A stretch of 64,000 nt of DNA from assembly GCA_013398275.1 (NCBI GenBank), contig VZSE01006253.1, positions 186,001 through 250,000 on the forward strand. Direction: 5' to 3'. A program made the position numbers and the translations under genes. The notes under the pieces were generated by a model. It was not told the origin of the DNA and did not search any database. It saw only the letters and a list, made by a program, of their open reading frames with translations. Below, one piece after another: positions 37,168 through 50,700 of this stretch. This DNA comes from Promerops cafer. Lineage: Eukaryota; Chordata; Aves; Passeriformes; Nectariniidae. Numbering within the stretch: position 1 is the stretch's first letter; each line of letters starts with the position of its first letter.

Positions 37168-37557
37168 CTGTTTTTGAGTTAATCTTGAACTTCCCTTTCT
37201 CATTCCCTGATCTGATGAGATAGGCAATCTCAGCATTTGTACCAATGTCTTGGCTTGTAGCAAAAACAGAAAGGACCTCGGTGCCAGGTGAGGTGTCTTC
37301 AGGCACTGTAACAAGATAATCTCTTCTTTCGAACACGGGAGGGTTGTCATTAATGTCCAGCACTGTAATGGTAACGGTGGCAAACGAGGATAAGGTCAGC
37401 ACAATGCTTTGATCTGAGGCTTTTACAGTGATGTTATAGGAGGACTGAAGCTCTCTATCAAGTGGATGCTCCAAAATAATGATTCCTGATGACCGGTCAA
37501 CTGAGAAGTAACCATCTGCAGAGTCTGACAGGGAATAGGTGACTTTTCTGTTCACGC
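37168..37557 (-). CDS. FAT3: FAT3 exon spanning a cadherin repeat junction
   Basis: The 390 nt exon follows acceptor tttcag and ends at donor gtttgt, phase 1 in and out. It begins GVNRKVTYSLSDSADGYFSV, continues with LDRELQSSYNITVKASDQS and the linker LDINDNPPVFERRDYLVTV, and ends YLIRSGNEKGKFKINSKT. It completes one repeat and supplies the first two thirds of the next. DPDVG from the previous exon joins VNRK to rebuild a normal calcium-site loop. The donor gtttgt is weaker than the neighbouring gtaag and gtgag donors. The intron upstream of this exon (37558-51144) is the largest in the window. Confidence 0.95.
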
Positions 37558-40500
37558 CTGAAAGAGAAGCAAATGGGAAAATGAAAATGAGAAATAGAGA
37601 AAAGAATAATCTCTCCCCATCTAATGGAAAACCTAAGCAAAATCTGCTTTCACACTGAGCATTTCCAGTGGGCATAGAGGTAGGAGTGCCTGTGGGTACA
37701 ATATTGCTGGAAATTTGGAAGATCAGGACATGCTCTTCTCACATGACAAATCCCTGTGGATAAGTTAAGTTCCTTCCCTCATCATGATACTTTTTTTTAA
37801 AGATTACTTTGCAAAACTGCTGTATTGAAACTTGAAAGCAGAATCCAGATATGGTCCTTGCCCAGAACAGCTTATAATTGAATTAGATGAGACAAGCAGA
37901 ATGCTGAAATTGGAAATGTCTCAGAGCACATCTTGAAGGAATAGAAATGTACATAAGGGGAAAATAAACCTGTAGAAATACATCAGGTGGCACAGAATGT
38001 ACTTGCTACCAGTGCTGCCTTGATTCCACTGTTGAGCAGAAAAATATTATCATAATATGATACCTGTTAAACGAAAGCTGCATCAAAAAACTCCTGCCAG
38101 AATATGAACATTTTGAAAAGGAAAGTCCCTCTGTTCCCCAGCCTAAGAGCAAAAATTAAGTTGTACAAAAGATATCCTGAGTTTTTAAAATCCTGCCTGT
38201 ATTTCCCAATACAAAGCACCTATCCACCTGGCTGCTGAATATGCAGATCTATGCTAAGGTTGTTGTCAGTAATAAGGCCTGAGGGGATGGTACTGACTTG
38301 GTTTCTGCACTACAGTGGGATAGCCATTTCAAATCTAATTAAAAGTGAACGCAGATATAAGCTAATTCAACTCCCTTGATGCTAGTTGATTTTGTGATTT
38401 CATCCTGGGTGCTTCAGTAAGAGATTATAACTAAAACACAAAGATCCACTAAAATGGAGAGTCTCTGTTTTTAACATCTCTCACTTGAGCATTTGCTGCT
38501 GTTTTTGTGGGAGAACAGACTTTACAAGCCTGACATTAATCAGATGAACAAGAGCTACCAATCCCTTCTAGGCATATTTTGTTAATTTAAAATTTGTGAC
38601 AGTATTATTCTGCTTTCCAGCAGCAAAGCATTGTAGAAATGTCTGATCAAAAGCAGCACAAATCACAGTTGTTTTCTGCTTGATGTAGCAGGAGTTGAGC
38701 ATCCACACAAGGGGGAGCTGGGAGACTCTTTGTTCAGTCACACACACATAAAAGCCAGAACAACTACAAAGTCCCAGACCTTACTTGAAGGGCGTTAGGA
38801 ATTACTATTTGGCTCTTCAGAGAATAGTTTTTATGCAGTGCTTCAGATACCAGAGCATATATAAAAGGTTCAAATGTCTTTAAAATACGGAACAAATTAA
38901 ATGGTGATATTGCAGTGAACCAGGCTGTTAGGTTTTTTGTGTTGTTTTGTTTTGGTTTCTTTAATCACAGCAAAGCCTCTCCAGTCACCATGGCATCACA
39001 AATGTGAAAAATAAAATATCCCACCTTCAACAAAACAGCAAGGCAATCAAGGGAGTGACTCCTGTGCTACAGATGAGGAACTGAGCTCAGCCCATGAACT
39101 CACAGGAGATTCCTTCATATTAAAACACGTAGGCTTTGAATACCCTACAGCTGCTGGACAGTACACTCACCCCTTTCCTTGGTCTCTTGATACATACATC
39201 CAAATATTCTGCCAGCTGACAGTTGACTAAACTGACAAACATTAAAAAGGAGTAAAACCCTCTAGAAAGTGGAAGATTTTCGAAGTCTGAACAGTTGGAG
39301 GTGTCTACGTTTTCAGCTGGGGAGGATCTCCTTCAGCTAGACATCCTCCATGAACTTCCACTAACGAAAAAAGGACAGACCTGATCATAACAATTAATGA
39401 GTTAGTAATAACAGCTGATGCTCAGGGATGCTGAAAATGGGATTTTTTCCCCCCTTGATTCAGAGCATGCCGCTGAACACCCAACCTACACGAGTTTTAA
39501 CTGTAAAACTATTTTGTATTCTGCACCAGCTGCTCTTGGTGCCCGCCAGTGTCTACACAGTATCAAACACCCCTCTGAGTCAGGGGCCCTAACACACACC
39601 TGCTACACATCTGTAACTGCAGGACAGCCTTAGTCTGGTTTGCACTTTTCTCTGGTACAAACTCCCTTTTTGATACTGACTGCAGCACACCTGGGCACAA
39701 GACAGAAGATTCATATACCACGGTCCTTAAGGGCACAAACAGCTAGAAAGGAAATGGCCAATGGATGCCTTGTGCCTTGAAACACCATGGAACTTCAGCA
39801 GGAGTATCTTGCAATGGGGAATGAGGAGAGAGAATTTGGTGCATGCAACACCACTGAGGGCAAGTTTATGTACAGGAGGTAATAACTCCAGTAAAGGCAA
39901 TCTGACATATAATCCAGCCCCTCTTGTACTCTACTTCCTAAAAGTGATGTCCATGAATTAACAAACTATTAATAATGTTTTTTGTAAGTGATCTCTGGTG
40001 TTCCTACAATGGAGACAGATCAGATGCAGATTATGGTGTTCTGGTTGCTAACTCTAATATATGGGATTTTTAGGCAGAAATGGAGACAGTAAAATCTTGA
40101 AGGTAAATGCTTTTATTTTTCCTTCCTGGAAAATGAGAGAGGAATACAGAAGTTCCAGAGACATAGGTTAAGTCTGGTATGATGAAGAGAACAGTCTTAT
40201 TTTTCCCATGGGACATGAAAGAAAAGCTCTTAGAGGTGAAAGTACCATTTCATGCAAGGAGAGACAGAAGATCAGGTCAGAAGACCTGAGTGGAGATACA
40301 GACACCAGCCCTTGGTGGCTTTTGGCCCAAATGCCAAAAGGCAAAAAAAAAGAGACACGCAGAGGGAGATCTTAGCTGTGTGCTGACCCTCTCATAGAGT
40401 GTTTTGAGGGGCGGAATTTAATGCTTGGTTCCTAGGAGCAAAATCAGTGAAAAACTGTGGCAGAAACAGCACTTTGAAAAAAGTGTTGTGTTACATCAAT

Positions 40501-41248
40501 AGCTGTTTCTACTGAGCTTTCTGACCCAAGGCTGGGAGAGAAATGGGCATGAGGCATAGGTGAAGTAGAAAGCTATTTCTACTGAAATTCAAAATGCTTT
40601 TATCCAGGGGCTACTCTCTCCTGAGAGAGAAGGGTCCACCAGTGCGTGTCAGTGGCATCTCTGCCACAGAGGTGATGGTAGATTCTGCTATGACTATAAA
40701 GGAGATGCTCTCTGTGTAAAGGAAACAACTGCTTCAATGCTATGGTTCCTGCACTGGTAAAGAGTGCAATCCTCCCACACTGATTGCCTACAGCTGTGGG
40801 GGGGGTTTAATGTCTGCAAACTGTTTTTAGTCAACTCACTCACTCAAACTTCTCATATTTCTAAGGTGCCAATCATGAACATGAGCTATTTGAACACAGA
40901 AAGCCTTTGCAGGAATCACTATTAAAATAAGAAAATTGAAGTACTTTTTTTTAAAATAAAGGAATAAGGTAGCACATTTTCTATTTAGACTTGTATTAGC
41001 ATATGATAGAATATTGCCCTTTGCCAAATCTCTGGTGTGAAGAGCTTGTAAAACATACACCTGCCTAGTACCTCAAATGCCATTCTTCAAATAGGCTTTT
41101 ATTCTTGGTTTCTTCTGTACTAAAACAAAGGGGTACACACTGAATGTCACATCATGACAACTTCTATGTCATTACTACTTTAAATAGCACCAGGAATATA
41201 TAATAACATTGCTTTATAATTAAGGACTATCAATATCCTCCTTGTATA

Positions 41249-41775
41249 AAGCACAGAATCTCAGAATCATTCAGGCTGGAAAGGACTTTTGAGGTCATTG
41301 ATTAGCCCAGCACTGTCGAGGCCACCACTCAACCACGTCCCTGAGCGTCACATCTACACATCTTTTAAATACTTTCCAGGGTTGTAACTCAACTACTTCC
41401 TTGGGCAGCCTGTTCCAGTGCTTGACAATGCTTTCAAAGGAGAAATTTTTCCTTCTCTTCAGCCTAAACCTCCCGTGGCTTAACTTGCTGCCATTTCCTA
41501 TTGTCCTATTGCTTATTACTTGCGAAAAAAGTCTGACCCTCAACTCACTACAACCTTCTTTTAAGTTGCTGTAGAGAGAGAGAAGGTCCCCCCTGAGCCT
41601 CCCTTTCTCCAGACTAAATACCCCCAGCTCCCTCAGCTGTTCCTCAACAGACTTGTGCTCCAGACCCCTTCCCTGCTCCGTTGCCCTTCTTTGGACACGC
41701 TCCAGCCCCTCAATGTCTTTCTTGTAGTGAGGGGCCCAGAACTGAACACAGGATTTGAGATGCAACTCAACTGAA
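41249..41775 (-). mobile_element. CR1 LINE, 5'-truncated, minus strand, with open ORF2 end
   Basis: On the minus strand, 41295-41765 holds a 156-codon open frame. It contains HYKKDIEGLERVQRRATEQG, LRELGVFSLEKGRLRGDL and VVELQPWKVFKRCVDVTLRD, the C-terminal end of CR1 ORF2 (the reverse transcriptase polyprotein) found in birds. The 3' end at the left finishes in the degenerate 'agaatctcagaatcattcag' CR1 tail. The element is truncated at its 5' side, without the RT or endonuclease core, and cannot mobilise itself. The reading frame has no frameshift, which suggests it is not among the oldest copies. It is in the same sense as FAT3. Confidence 0.9.
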
Positions 41776-43044
41776 AATGGTGGAGTTACAACACATTTTG
41801 ATCAAGACTGATGCCAATTCAAAGGCTGAGCATTAACCCAATAGGCACAATCCCCATAGGACAGTACGTTTCTGCAGTGGGCAGTACCTTTATGCATGAC
41901 TCGTATTAAAAGCCACATACAGTGTTTCTCCTCTCGGTTTTCACCTGTCATCCTGGACTCATTATTTAATGTGTTTTCCCAAATACAACTAGACCACTCA
42001 TTTCTGTTTATGTCTGAAAAAAGACAATTAACTTTTGTCACATGCTTATTTTCGTCTTGAAAACCTATGAAAAGAAGGGTAATGGTAAGTACTAAAAATA
42101 AACAAACAAGATGCAGACCAGAAAGTATGCTGAAAAAAAATTATTTTTCAGTTTAGCAGGGGTTTGCAAACATACAAAGCAAGCTATCTGATTACTGTGC
42201 TTCCTCTTGCCTCTTTTATGGTGTGATGATTAACACTGGTGTGTACCTATGACCTTTCCCAACTTCCCAAATGTTAACCACAAGGCCAATTACTAGGAGA
42301 TAGAAGTCCACAACTTCGTTAACAGCAAACAAGACAAAAGATGAATTCTAAACCAGATTGTATAGTACTCTACTCCATCATTTTGAGATGAAAGAGAAAT
42401 CTTGCCTGAAGTACCTTGTTGAACTGTAGAAGAATATATAGCCCCGTAGGGAAAATATTTCAAGTGATTTTTACTACTTAAGCAGAAAAGCTGGCCGAGT
42501 TCAATCCGTAACACCGCTACCAAGATAGACTTTCACCGTTTTTCCCTTTTCTGAGGGAAAAAAATAGCCCTAACCCCAAAGGCCTTTATTCACACCACTG
42601 CTCCAGTGGAGTCAGGGTACCATGGGACGAGGGCAGGGCAGAGCTGAAGATAATCATCCCCTTACTGAAGGGAAATACTTGACAGAAATGGGAGGTATAA
42701 ACTCTTAGCAGTATGGGACCATCCATGGGTGTCTGAAACCCTGCTTTCCATTTCAGCGGGGGCAGGTGTTGTCTTTTTGGTGGGAAGTTGAGATCTGGAT
42801 AGTTGGCTCACCCTCCATCTCTTTCCTGCTAGGGATTTTCATATTCCTCGGTACCGGTTTACATCACTTGACATATATACTTGTTTTCTTCAGTGCTCCT
42901 GAGTCAATTTTTCTGAAGTCAGGACTTTAGAAATACCTGATTTAGGGTTACACATTGCAGCTGGCAACATAGGGAAACATAACTGGAAGCAGTGGAATGC
43001 GCACACAGAGAGAGATAAAAAACACATATACACATATATAAGCA

Positions 43045-43427
43045 TGAATAGAACCATTAAGATAGAAAAAGACCTCTAAGATCCTTGAGTCCAAATGTTA
43101 ACCCAGCTCCAAACCATGTCCTCAAGCAACACATCCATGCATGTTTCAAACACTTCCGGGGGTAGTAATTCCACCCTGGATAGCCTATTCCAATGCCTGC
43201 AAAGAATTTTTTCCCAATATCCTATCTAAACCTTTCCTGGCAGAACTTGAGGTCATTTACTCTCATCCTTTCATTTGCAGCCTGGGAGATGAGACCAACC
43301 CCCACCTCACTTCAAGCTCCTTTTAGGTAGTTATTAAGAGCAAGAAGGTCTCCCCTCAGTCTCCTTTTCTCCAGGCTAAACAACCCCAGCTCCCTCAGCC
43401 TCTCTTCATCAGACGTGCTCAAATAGT
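43045..43427 (-). mobile_element. CR1 LINE 3' fragment, minus strand
   Basis: The series 'gaatagaaccattaagatag', 'aagacctctaagatccttga', 'atgtttcaaacacttccggg', 'agaaggtctcccctcagtct' and 'aaacaaccccagctccctca' is the antisense of the avian CR1 3' end. It is 5'-truncated and followed to the right by a simple AT-rich tract. Confidence 0.9.
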
Positions 43428-43500
43428 TTGTATATTATATTTTATATATTTGTGTATGTGTATATACATATAGAGAGACTATTTATATACATATACGTTT
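43428..43500. repeat. AT-rich simple tract
   Basis: A stretch of TATAT and TGTATATACATATA words at the right edge of the CR1 fragment. It may have grown by slippage. Confidence 0.8.
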
Positions 43501-43879
43501 AAGTGATCCAGTTTAAAGACAGGGTTTATTCAGTCAATATAATCCAAGACATATAATTCTCCTTTTTCTACTTCTTTGCCTCTATGTTGTTAACAATGTC
43601 CTGGAAATCTCAACATTTAAAGAAACTACTAGAAATGAGAAAGTGTAAAGAAAGCCAGAATCTTGAGAGGTCATCTAATGTATCCCTGCACAAAGACAAG
43701 ATGGATGCAATTTATCCCCAAACAGAGGCCTATGCTTTGATCAGGAACATGCATAACCTCCTTGGATACCCCAGTGCTTCACTTTTCTTACAACTAAAAA
43801 TCTTGTTCTGACTTTTTGCTGAGATTGAATAAAATTAATAAAAGACAAGGGGAAGGAAAAAAGAACAAGGGTCAACTTC

Positions 43880-44450
43880 CTTCCTCAGAGCTACTTATCT
43901 GATAGCTGAAGACTGTTATATTTTATCATCTCAACTCTTTTTTCCCTGGCAGACCCTCTCATCAACTGTTTCAATATTTCCTGACTTTCTTCCAGATTTG
44001 TGATCTTTTTTGTCAATTTCCTACATCTTCCTGGAAGATGTAGCCCATATCTTCTTGGAAGTGCTGTACCCAAAACAACACAGCCTTTCAGGTCAGCATT
44101 TGCCAACACCAAATAAAGAGAAAGAACTACTTTTTTTTTTCCAGCATTACTCTGGTTTATCCATCTCATCAAAATATTTGCCTTTTCATGCCAGCAAGTG
44201 TAAATACCTTCAGCCTGTGGGTCACAGTAATAAGCTGCATCTCTGCAGTTCTGCTGCCCAGGCAGTCACCACCCAGACAATAGCAGTGCACTTGGTTTTC
44301 TTGCCTAAACACACGTCACATTTATCTCGATGACTTGCACTGGGTTCTTCCATACCACTTTTCCAACTGTTAAATACCACAACTGCAGCTTTGACACTAT
44401 CCAGGGTGACTTGCAGCACCACTCTGCTTTCTGACATTTAGCAATACAGT
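43880..44450 (-). mobile_element. Ancient CR1 LINE fragment, minus strand
   Basis: Several landmarks of the turtle/bird CR1 consensus, as I recall it read in antisense, are in order: 'gtgctgtacccaaaacaaca' for the 'gtgcccagaactggacacaa' segment, 'gaaagaactacttttttttt' for 'gaagaattacttc', 'agcattactctggtttatcc' for 'acactcctgttaatacatcc', and 'gcagttctgctgcccaggca'. Then 'tgacttgcactgggttcttcc' matches the 'gtagtactttgcatttg' part more loosely. The copy is strongly diverged, so ends are approximate. It holds the perfect palindrome at 44021-44043. Confidence 0.7.
44021..44043. repeat. Perfect palindrome, 11-bp arms, 1-bp spacer
   Basis: CTACATCTTCC, then T, then GGAAGATGTAG. It lies within the ancient CR1 fragment at a place where the family consensus, as I recall it, is only an imperfect palindrome. 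See findings. Confidence 0.97.
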
Positions 44451-45304
44451 CCTTATGCCTATTTATGTATTCAGGAATCAAAATAGCAATGCTGTACCCA
44501 GTATCTTTCTTAACTTACCCCTCCACTGTAATGGTTACAACAAACTCCCCTCATAGCAGTTTGAGGCAGACTATATTTCCCTGGCTTACACATAAAAACA
44601 TGGTGCAGTAAATGCCATAAAACTCACTAAACCTAAGCCATAACAACCATAATATTTATTTCAATATGGCCTCCTCACATGTTGCAGAAGGAAATGAGAC
44701 TGGTTTGATGACTTCCAGTTCCTGAACACAGACTACCTTTTAGTCATCTTGATACACACATCTCATTATTTTAATGCAAGGTAGGTTACTGCATTCCCCT
44801 GACTACCCCTGAAGCTTTAAAAAGATGGCCCTCTGAGGGATTCAACAGGGTCATGCTGAATGTTTTGATAGAAGTTTTCAAAATCCCCAAATACCTTGTT
44901 TATTTACCTCCTAACAATAAGTCAAGTCTAAACTCTTTAGAGCCTGACTATTATTTTTTTATTTGGCAATTTTTCAGGGGTCCAGTGTGCTTTATCTCTG
45001 CATTCCTATTAGTGCTTTTGCCTTTACTAGGAAGGCAAAATCTAGGTTTTCTCCCCAACAGCTCACTGAGTGAATTTGGACCTGCAAGTGTCTGTAGGAC
45101 TGGCCAGACAACTGAGGAATGTGGGGCATTGCCCTTCCACTCTCCTTATGGAAGACTGGACAGAAATCTAATGGTAAGGACACCTTTCCAGGAAGGAGGA
45201 GAACAAGGGTACATCATCACGGACCGTTACTATTCATTGAATAAGCTCTGAGGAACAGAGCCCAGAACCAAAATAACCCACCAGGCTACAGAGCAATTCT
45301 CACT

Positions 45305-45447
45305 CATGCCTTTTCTTTTTGTGTTCTGTTTATTTTCGTTGGTTGGTTTTTTCCTTTTTTTTTCTTTCTTTCTGTTGTTTTGCTTTGGTTTTTGGGGCTT
45401 TTTGTTTGTTTGTTTTGTTATGATTTTTGGTTGATTGGTTTTTTCTT
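45305..45447. repeat. T/G-rich low-complexity tract
   Basis: Long T runs interleaved with TTTG and GGTT words on the plus strand. The Lys- and Asn-rich minus-strand open frame here is a composition artefact. Confidence 0.9.
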
Positions 45448-47610
45448 CCATGGCTGATTCCTGAATTCTTTCTGAAAACAGCTTCAGTGACAGTGGACAG
45501 GCTTCCCTACTTCAACTATACCTCTTACTTATGCAATGCTGATTTGGATCGCTAGACTAAAAGGAATTAATAATTAATGTCTCTTTCATATCCTGCATTA
45601 GAGCTCTAACCTGGGTACTATTTTAAAAGTCTGTGGGGCAACGATGTGGGTGAAGATATAAGAAGCACCATGTATATTTTAAAGAGAATGAGTCATCCTC
45701 TGTGAAGTATCTTGTAATATTTATTTTACAAAACCTCAGACAATACCCAGAAATGCCATCTAGCTGGCCTCACTGCCAAAGTTAACTACCTATAAGCTGT
45801 TGAGTTTTAGTGAATCTTCCATCCTTTTATTTCTGTTACTTTTTAAATTCATGTTTTGATCCCTGCTTTCATCTTTTTCAGATCCTGAAGGCTCCAGAAG
45901 TTTCTAGGTCCATTTTAAGGGACATGCCCAACATTAACATACATGCAAAGCAGAGGTTTGCTGTGTACTGGTTTTGCCAGAAAATGCCCAAATCAGTATC
46001 TACTTCAGCATTTCTACTATTGTGTTACTCACCATTACACACAATTCACTGCTCTCCAATCAAGCTGTGACAGTCTTACACTTCTCTCTGAGACTCCTGC
46101 AAAATCACCTGGCAACACTCTACACTTCCCCAAGCCCAACTGTGAGGCAGCTGTGACTGCAACAGGCTCAGTTGCCCTAATTCCTTCAACAGCAAAGCCC
46201 ACCATTGATGAGCTGAAGTCTGTACTCTAGTTCCACACACGAATTCTTGAAAGTGGTGACCCACTGAACAGCCTGAGTGATTTTCTTCCATCCTGGGCCC
46301 ACCAACATCCTGATGCCACTTTCTAAAAACCAGGGATAAATGTCAGATAACTATCCATATTCCTTGGTCCCTATTTCTGACAGATACTTCATTTTTATTG
46401 TTTTAGTAGTTTCTTCCTTTTTTCTCATTGACACAAAGAGAGGACAGGAAGAAAAAGAAGATAAAATAGGCTTGCTTCCCCATCCTCTTGGAGATAGGTA
46501 CACACTAAACTGGACTGGCTGAAACCTGAAGGAGGAGTCATATTACCATTCTTCCCTAGTAAAAAAATTTATTATTTCCTGTGCAGATGCCTTGTGAGCA
46601 CACATGGTAAGGGTTTGGGCTTTTTTCAACAAAGCAAGTCCTTATTTAAACATCAAAATCAGTGAGGTCAAACCTTGCAGGAAAAATGTAATTTTTTGAC
46701 ACAGATTTCTTTGAAATCCAACCTAAAATTTTCATCAGAACCTGAAAGAAAATGGCACTCCTTCCCCCAGTTTACCAGATTCTCTATAATTCTTACTGGA
46801 GAAGTTTGGGTTTAGGAAGCAGACATCTACTAAGAAGGTCAAACAACTTCCCCCAGAAGGGCTGTCTCTTCTGCTACAGCTCTTCCACTTTGCATGAAAA
46901 GGTGAATAATTAGCTCCCCACACCAAGAATCAGACTGATTAGAGACTTGATTGATTTAAACTTTTCAGATTAAACACAAATGCACTAATCAGCTGACAAC
47001 AGAATCCTTCTCATAAATCCTGGTCCAAATAATATTTAACTCTTTAAAACTGCTTAAAGAACACAATCAAATACAACCACAATTAACCCATATAACCTGA
47101 CTGTATAAACATATCTGTGGGAGGGTCTCAAATCTTATTCTGGCTTCCTGAATTAGGCTTTCAACACTCATGTTTTCTCTCACATCCACCTAAGTACCAA
47201 AGCTTCAAATACTAGGAACAAAGAACAGAAATCCAGGCTCATCATTCAAATCTACTGACCCCAAAACTAGCTAGATTTTTTTTTTCAGAACTGGTGAATA
47301 AACCTTAGACCATTCTGCTCACGAGGCTACAAGCCCTGCAGAGGCTGGGACACACCTGAAACTCTTAAGCAACCTATGCACAAAAGTGAGAAAATGCCTT
47401 CAATAAGGTAGCATACTGCTTATTGTTTTTCTAGATTGCATTACTCAATGCTATTTAATCTTGTGTAAGATATGGGAGGGTATTTCTTGAAATTACAATT
47501 TTCATGTACAACAGATCATGGTGAGGATGTTACGCTTTTTTCTGTATCCACAATTTAGGTCTCTGGTTATTCCCAGAGGACCTCCAGGGTGCTCATACTG
47601 CATAGCAGTC

Positions 47611-47745
47611 AATCCTTGGAGGACAGCACTCTCTGCCCTTGGAGGTAGCCAAAAGTCATCTGGACTGAGTCCTAGATCCCCTGCAGTAGATGTCCCTGCT
47701 TGAGCAGGGTGGTTGGACAGGATGCCTGCTATTCAAGGAAGAAGC
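47611..47745 (+). mobile_element. CR1 LINE 3'-end remnant, plus strand
   Basis: 'tgcccttggaggtagccaaa', 'catctggactgagtcctaga' and 'atgtccctgcttgagcaggg' followed by 'tggttggacaggatgcc' follow the order of the CR1 3' end (the 'ccttggaggtattcaaaacc', 'ctggatgcagtcctg' and 'cttgagcaggggggttggac' words). The copy is short and diverged. Confidence 0.65.
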
Positions 47746-50700
47746 AGATCAGTCTCATCAGTGACTCTGAGAAGCTCCTAGATTTGCCTTCCCAAACCAA
47801 AAAATGGATACCAGATGGCTCCTAGCAGCATGCATGTCACCACATCTCCTGTGTGATGCACTGGCATGGGCTCTGGGCTGGGTAAGGGCTGTGGGGTTGA
47901 GGGGCAGCTAAGCACAGAGCAGGGCAGTCTGCACACTGCATGAACTCTGCAAGCAGATAAAGGCCACTCCTGCCAAGTTTTTACCTACATGCCTGTGTCT
48001 TCCTGTATGTTGGCTGCAGGCAATGCAGGCTCAAAGATGGCCCAGTCCACCTGTGCTGGCTGGTTGTGCAAGGGAACGGGGATGATCTGCCACAGCTTTA
48101 AACACTGGCTAACGGAGAGAGAGACTGGAAGGCAGCACTGGCAGGCAAGACAGAGCTGCCTGACAAGCCTATTCCCATTGTGACCCAAATTAGAATCTCA
48201 TATTCATCATAAACCCAGAAAAAATCAATTGGTCAGTGAAATCACTAAACTGACTACAGATCTGGATGGCTGATGCCCCAGTGGTGATCAAGAAGACTGC
48301 AGAAAGATGGATAATGCACAGTTTGTTTTCAGTACAGTAAGTGCTCCTGCCTTTGGTAGACTACACCATTAATCATCATGGAAACAGGCCTGAGCATGGA
48401 GGTCATTCACAAAGCTCAGCATCTGCAAGTGAGGCAGGATTTAACCATCACTTAAAGCACTGCTGAGCTTGGATGATGCTGTCATTCATTCTTGTACTGT
48501 GTAAGCGAGGCCACAACACTCTGTGCATGCAGAAAACACGAGCAGCACTGGAAATGAGTATGTGCCTGCACCTCAGCTTTGGGCTCCACGTTTATTCCAA
48601 AGTTCATCAATTTTTTAACATCATACTTGCCACAAAGTCCCATGTAGGTTTCCTCAGAGCTGCTGCCCTAGCACAACCCTAATTCCTTTGAAACAGGCTG
48701 ATATTACAGCTGTGTGATGGGTTTGCTCAGGTAATTACACCTCAGCGCTCATTCCAGCTCTTCTTGTGCCTTCATTTGAACAAAATGGAGTAATTTGGCA
48801 CTTTGCTTTAGAGACAGTGGGAGGTGAAAAATTCACTGCTTTCTGTGAACCTCTCAAAAAAATGTAGAACCAGCATTTCACTTTCATTTCTTAGTTTGAA
48901 CATTTCCAAACCTGCTGGTGGTGAGTAAGTAGCAAATACCATATTGTGGAAATATTAAAAAATTTCCAATCGCAGCAGTATACGAGAAAGAATTGTTTTC
49001 AATTAAAACTACTAAAATACCCTACTACTAAATACTACTAAAATACAAATAGACTTATGTATATCCTCTCTCCTTCAAGAGACCACGTAATTTAAGATCT
49101 CCAGCTGTAGGTAGAGGTTATGGAAAATGAACTTGTGTGCTACTGAACAGTTAAAACTGTTTTCTTCTGTTGAGTACTGTGAAGAAAGATCACAATTCTG
49201 CCTCAGTGTGTCCAGCTGGTACACCTAGTTTCTAAGTATGTATCCAAATTATAAATTTATGAAACAGCAATTTATGGTCCAGTCCTATAATTTCACTGGA
49301 TATTATGAGATCAGGAACTTCAACAGATATCAAAGGCACAGGGCAGATATAACACTATTTTTCTCTTAACAGGAAATTGTCTTAATTATCCAACAGTGTC
49401 TGAACACAGTATTCTCAGTATTCTGTTAAATTGTGTTTAGTTGTGGACCACAAAGGGACTTCTCTCAAGTTTTCTCTCAATGGCTTCAATATTCATGCTC
49501 CTGCCCTTACAGTAAACGGCCCTTCAAGCCCAAAGCAGAGCTGGCAAATTCTAAGACTGATCACAAGATGTTTCCTGAATGTTAAAAATTTATTTGTTCG
49601 ATGGTTACTGTCTCCACTGATGTTTTCAGGATAACACTTCAAAAAGCCTTAGAGAAATATCACAGCCCACCAGAAATATCAATAATACATTTTTTTCTCT
49701 CATGGGAACATTACACTACCTGAATCATTCATTATCTAGCAACAGGGAATCAGTGGTTTTAGTAGGGATTAATGGAACAGTAATTAGAACAAAATCCAGT
49801 TTTAGGGACTTTTTAGTAATTTACTTACGATGTACTGTATGGTTTGATTTTCAGGTCTAAGCATTAAGGAAGTACATATCCCCTTCCCATTCATCATATC
49901 CATCCCTCCCTTTAACTTCTCTAGTTTCAGAAGGAAGGTACAGCAACTAGTTCATGGTTTGTGGTTTTTTTTTTTTTCATTGTTTACCATCCTATTATGT
50001 AGAGTTGGTGCTAGCAAGAACTTTTCTTGACAACTTTTTATTCTAATTGTGTCCCCTCTCTCCTTGAATGTCATCCCACCTACAAGAGAAACGCTAATTA
50101 ATACAACAGTGGAAAATAACAACACTGTCTCTTCAGATGGTTCAGTAGTTTACTACCAGTAATTGGCTCTTCACTGCAGGCCAGTATCATAATTTTAATT
50201 GTAAGTTTTCAACCATGGCATATAATGCAGCTCTTCATAGATACATTAATGAATGTCTCCTGCTCCTTTATGAATTCCTGTATATCTAAACTATCAGCTT
50301 CACAAATAACTGAGACTTCCAGAATGCACTCTACTCGGGAAAAAAAATATTTTTTTTTCACTGAATGAAAGATCTGCTTTTTACATGAAACTACTCAGGC
50401 CATAGTTGTTACAAAACACCTCCAAAACACAGGAAGAAAAAAAACCAAACTAAGTTATTTATTTAAACTCAAGTGAATGACCTAAAAAATTTCCTAATAT
50501 TCAGTAGGTTTTACCACTGTATTATGCAAAAAAGACTCTCCTTTAAATATTTATAATTGGGCCCACATTTCAAGGCTAAGGTACTTATATAATAAACTAT
50601 TACACTTTCAAAGAATGTGCAGTTAAATAACCAGAACATTTATAATGTACATCACAGTGTACAATAGTTTTATGCTGAAGTAACCAGCTGGAACAAATGG

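Noticed and set aside
39060..39110. Possible antisense MIR fragment (cagatgaggaactgag)
   Set aside because: A single short word match without the other MIR parts.
44853..45251. 132-codon plus-strand open frame with a hydrophobic stretch
   Set aside because: No recognisable family, no splice or promoter context; consistent with chance in an intron.
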